A stretch of 8,695 bases of DNA, taken from assembly GCA_964429265.1 (NCBI GenBank), contig CAYSBK010000102.1:1-8695 (forward strand), in the 5' to 3' direction. The notes below the pieces were generated by a model. It was not told the origin of the DNA. It saw nothing but the letters and a program-made list of their open reading frames with translations, and ran no database searches. Position numbers and translations under genes: made by a program. Below are positions 7,029-8,695 of the stretch, piece after piece; the first letter of the stretch is position 1, and every line of letters begins with the position of its first letter. The stretch is from CAYSBK01 sp964429265. Lineage in GTDB: Bacteria > Planctomycetota > Phycisphaerae > Sedimentisphaerales > Anaerobacaceae.

Positions 7029-8497
7029 GGCAGTATCCGCCGCAGGATGCGTTTGAGCTTTTCGAGAAAGCTACCGGGATATTCCACTATCAATTGCTCT
7101 TTCTCGGCATCGAGGCGCAAGGTGCCACCCCGACCGTAGCGCCGGGCTATGTCGCGTACCGTAACATCCGCAAACTCCATCGGAAAAACGTCGGTATGGA
7201 TGTTGGCCGGCGGTCTGCGGCCAGTTTCACCGGCGGCGCTTAATTGTAAGGCCCGCACGAGGAAGTCACGCACTTCGTCTGCATTAGTAAATCTGGCATA
7301 AGGAACACGCACGTCGAAGAGATTCTCGATGGAGTCGTTCTCTCTGGGCAGGTGCGGGATGTAAGGGATGTGCAGGATGAGTCTGTAACGCTTTATCCCG
7401 TAAGACGCCCTTATGAGGGCGACCTTTTCCAGCGGCTGATCCAATGAAACCATATGAAGGAAGCCGCCGGTGGAGCTGCCTCTTCCAAACAGCACATTGC
7501 CCTGGGCATCGAGAAAGTCAAAGGTCACCCGCATCGACTCAGCCCGCGGCTGGCAGACGAAGACGAAGCCGGTGGCCCCTTGACCCGGCGGCGCCTTGAA
7601 GAAACCGTTACCCAACCAGCTACCTTGCTTTACATCCGGCACAACCGCCAGCAGCCTGCAGCTAAAACCTTCCTGTTCAAAGCCTGTCCCTGGTTGCGGC
7701 TCAAACTCGAACGTCCTTACCGGTCCAGACAAAACGTTTATCACGACATCCACCGGCGCCCGATGCCACAAAGCCACAGGCATCCTGTACCACGTTAAGC
7801 CTTTGCCGCCTGAACATTCCCATCCCTTGGCTATTTGCTTGCTGGTAGTGGCATCGAAGGCCCGAGGCGGGCCTAGGAATTTGACAGTTTCCCCCGGCTG
7901 CAGGCGAAACCCAAGCTGAATGTGAGGAAAGGGGTTACCGACAAATCGTTTCACGGGTTCGCTCAGGCGGAAATTATGGAGCCGTTTTACCAACTCCGCC
8001 GGTATCGGCGAAAGATTCGCATCGTAGAAGCGGTATCTCGTCTCATCTTCCGCTGTTTGATTCGCATCGAGATAGGCCACGCCGATCGTGACACATTCCA
8101 GCGTTCCGCCGGCGATCTCCAGCGGCCGGCCCAGCTTCCAGTGGCGCAGCTCGAACGGAAAGGCATTCTCAACGGGGTTTGCTGTGGGACCATGCACGAC
8201 ATAACGGTCGTCGAGTGAGGTTATCGTGAACTTATTGAAGAAGTTGGGGTCCAGCTTCGCCGGCGGCGGCGAGGTCGTTATTCGCTGCCATTGTCGCACA
8301 GCACTCGGCCGCGGCTCGGTCGCGCTGCAATAGAGCCTTGGCCCGCAGCACAGAACTATTGCCGTGATCGCCACAACCGCAGCGGCCAGGACCGCCGCAA
8401 GCACGTACAGCCGGTGCTTCTTTACAGCCGCACAGGCGAGGCCATCATCGCCGGGCGGTTCCGCTGCCGGCTGCTGATTTGAAGGTTCATTTGACAT
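7025..8497 (-). CDS. Uncharacterised single-pass membrane protein with large extracytoplasmic region
   Basis: I do not recognise a family. The product has 490 residues. A hydrophilic N-terminus (MSNEPSNQQPAAEPPGDD...) ends in KKHR and is followed by one membrane helix at about 30-50 (LYVLAAVLAAAVVAITAIVL). The positive charges before the helix suggest the rest faces outward. About 430 residues follow, with many short beta-like stretches, scattered aromatic residues and Gly/Pro turns, and no obvious catalytic motif. The segment FPMEFADVTVRDIARRYG...GGTLRLDAEKEQLIVEY (about 438-473) faintly resembles an STN/secretin N-type fold; this is a weak impression. The C-terminus is strongly basic (LEKLKRILRRILP). 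The start at 8497 is chosen because GGGGA lies 8 bases upstream. An in-frame ATG at 8566 would add 23 unlike residues and has only a GGA 2 bases away. The gene converges on the EF-hand gene and shares stop-codon bases with it. Confidence 0.8.
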   Translation of the reverse strand: MSNEPSNQQPAAEPPGDDGLACAAVKKHRLYVLAAVLAAAVVAITAIVLCCGPRLYCSATEPRPSAVRQWQRITTSPPPAKLDPNFFNKFTITSLDDRYVVHGPTANPVENAFPFELRHWKLGRPLEIAGGTLECVTIGVAYLDANQTAEDETRYRFYDANLSPIPAELVKRLHNFRLSEPVKRFVGNPFPHIQLGFRLQPGETVKFLGPPRAFDATTSKQIAKGWECSGGKGLTWYRMPVALWHRAPVDVVINVLSGPVRTFEFEPQPGTGFEQEGFSCRLLAVVPDVKQGSWLGNGFFKAPPGQGATGFVFVCQPRAESMRVTFDFLDAQGNVLFGRGSSTGGFLHMVSLDQPLEKVALIRASYGIKRYRLILHIPYIPHLPRENDSIENLFDVRVPYARFTNADEVRDFLVRALQLSAAGETGRRPPANIHTDVFPMEFADVTVRDIARRYGRGGTLRLDAEKEQLIVEYPGSFLEKLKRILRRILP

Positions 8498-8505
8498 TTC
8501 GCATT

Positions 8506-8510
8506 TCCCC
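8506..8510 (-). promoter_or_regulatory. Ribosome binding site deciding the start of the membrane protein
   Basis: GGGGA on the minus strand, 8 bases before the ATG at 8497. The alternative ATG at 8566 has only GGA with a 2-base gap, too close to work well, so 8497 is the preferred start. Confidence 0.6.
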
Positions 8511-8512
8511 GG

Positions 8513-8660
8513 CCACGGAGGGCCTGCATTTTCTGCCTGCCTTCGGCCGTAGTCGTAGTTTTCCATATTCCGTTGCTGCAGTCAAGCACAATCGCCCGGC
8601 CGCCGGGCGTGGTGGGTTGTAGTCTCGGGGCGGAATTGGCTTTGTTTGGGTTTGTTTTGT
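8513..8660 (-). repeat. Possible dispersed-repeat copy in the upstream region
   Basis: The stretch upstream of the membrane protein gene looks non-coding on both strands. On the minus strand it contains A/C-rich sequence (8660-8631) that translates in alternative frames as NPNKANS and QTQTKPI, then an inverted repeat, then AACGGAATATGGAAAACTAC (8575-8556). From memory, similar pseudo-peptides (NKPN, QTKPI, YENY-like) recur in many spurious short proteins annotated in Phycisphaerae/Sedimentisphaerales genomes, as if a repeat family were scattered between genes. Only one copy is visible here, so repetition cannot be shown from this window. A TTGACT lies at 8587-8582, but no convincing -10 box follows at the right distance. 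Confidence 0.3.
8593..8609. repeat. GC-rich perfect inverted repeat
   Basis: CGCCCGGC (8593-8600), one central C, then GCCGGGCG (8602-8609). As a hairpin it would form about 6 pairs (CGCCCG/CGGGCG) with a 5-base loop. No T-run follows directly on either strand, so it is not a typical terminator. It lies about 95 bases upstream of the membrane protein start, inside the possible repeat element. Confidence 0.4.
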
Positions 8661-8695
8661 CCCATCGCACCAGGTGTCCAAACGTCGTAAGTGCT

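Noticed and set aside
1..8695. CRISPR arrays, tRNA or rRNA genes, insertion sequences, prophage or toxin-antitoxin genes
   Set aside because: Reading by eye I found no regularly spaced repeats, no cloverleaf-like sequence, and no transposase or integrase motif. Almost the whole window is accounted for by six genes.

Overview
The window is GC-rich and densely coded, and looks like ordinary bacterial chromosome with no mobile element. I read six protein genes. From left to right they are a truncated folE, pepA, prfB and a parvulin-like lipoprotein gene (all on the minus strand), an uncharacterised EF-hand/membrane protein gene (plus strand), and an uncharacterised single-pass membrane protein gene (minus strand) that meets it tail to tail. 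The best taxonomic guess is a planctomycete of the Phycisphaerae/Sedimentisphaerales type. That rests on general gene style and on a leader at the right edge which resembles a dispersed repeat I remember from such genomes. It is inference, not something the sequence proves.

Left half (1-3093): prfB, pepA and folE read leftward with gaps of 12 and 28 bases, so they probably form one transcript. It would start at a good sigma70-like promoter at 3065-3093. prfB is intact only if ribosomes shift +1 at an in-frame UGA after codon 24 (CTT TGA C, 2920-2914). This is the classic autoregulatory device of release factor 2, so prfB is neither a pseudogene nor a gene starting at the internal ATG at 2871. 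pepA is a complete M17 leucyl aminopeptidase with all metal and catalytic residues. folE is GTP cyclohydrolase I, cut off at the window edge just after its zinc-ligand motif.

Middle (3119-5006): a 538-residue exported lipoprotein of the SurA/PpiC type carries two similar N-terminal chaperone-like segments and one divergent parvulin domain. It has its own promoter, with a perfect TTGACA. The 271-base divergent spacer to the next gene holds this promoter and a strong 12-base-pair hairpin (4870-4898).

Right half (5007-8695): the plus-strand gene encodes 673 residues with one canonical EF-hand calcium-binding loop near the N-terminus, a long soluble region, and a two-helix membrane hairpin near the C-terminus. 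Its stop codon overlaps the stop codon of the opposing gene (TTAG, 7025-7028). That opposing gene encodes a 490-residue protein with one N-terminal membrane anchor and a beta-rich extracytoplasmic part. I recognise neither family by name. They are the most likely source of new biology here, though nothing in the window shows that they form a defined system.
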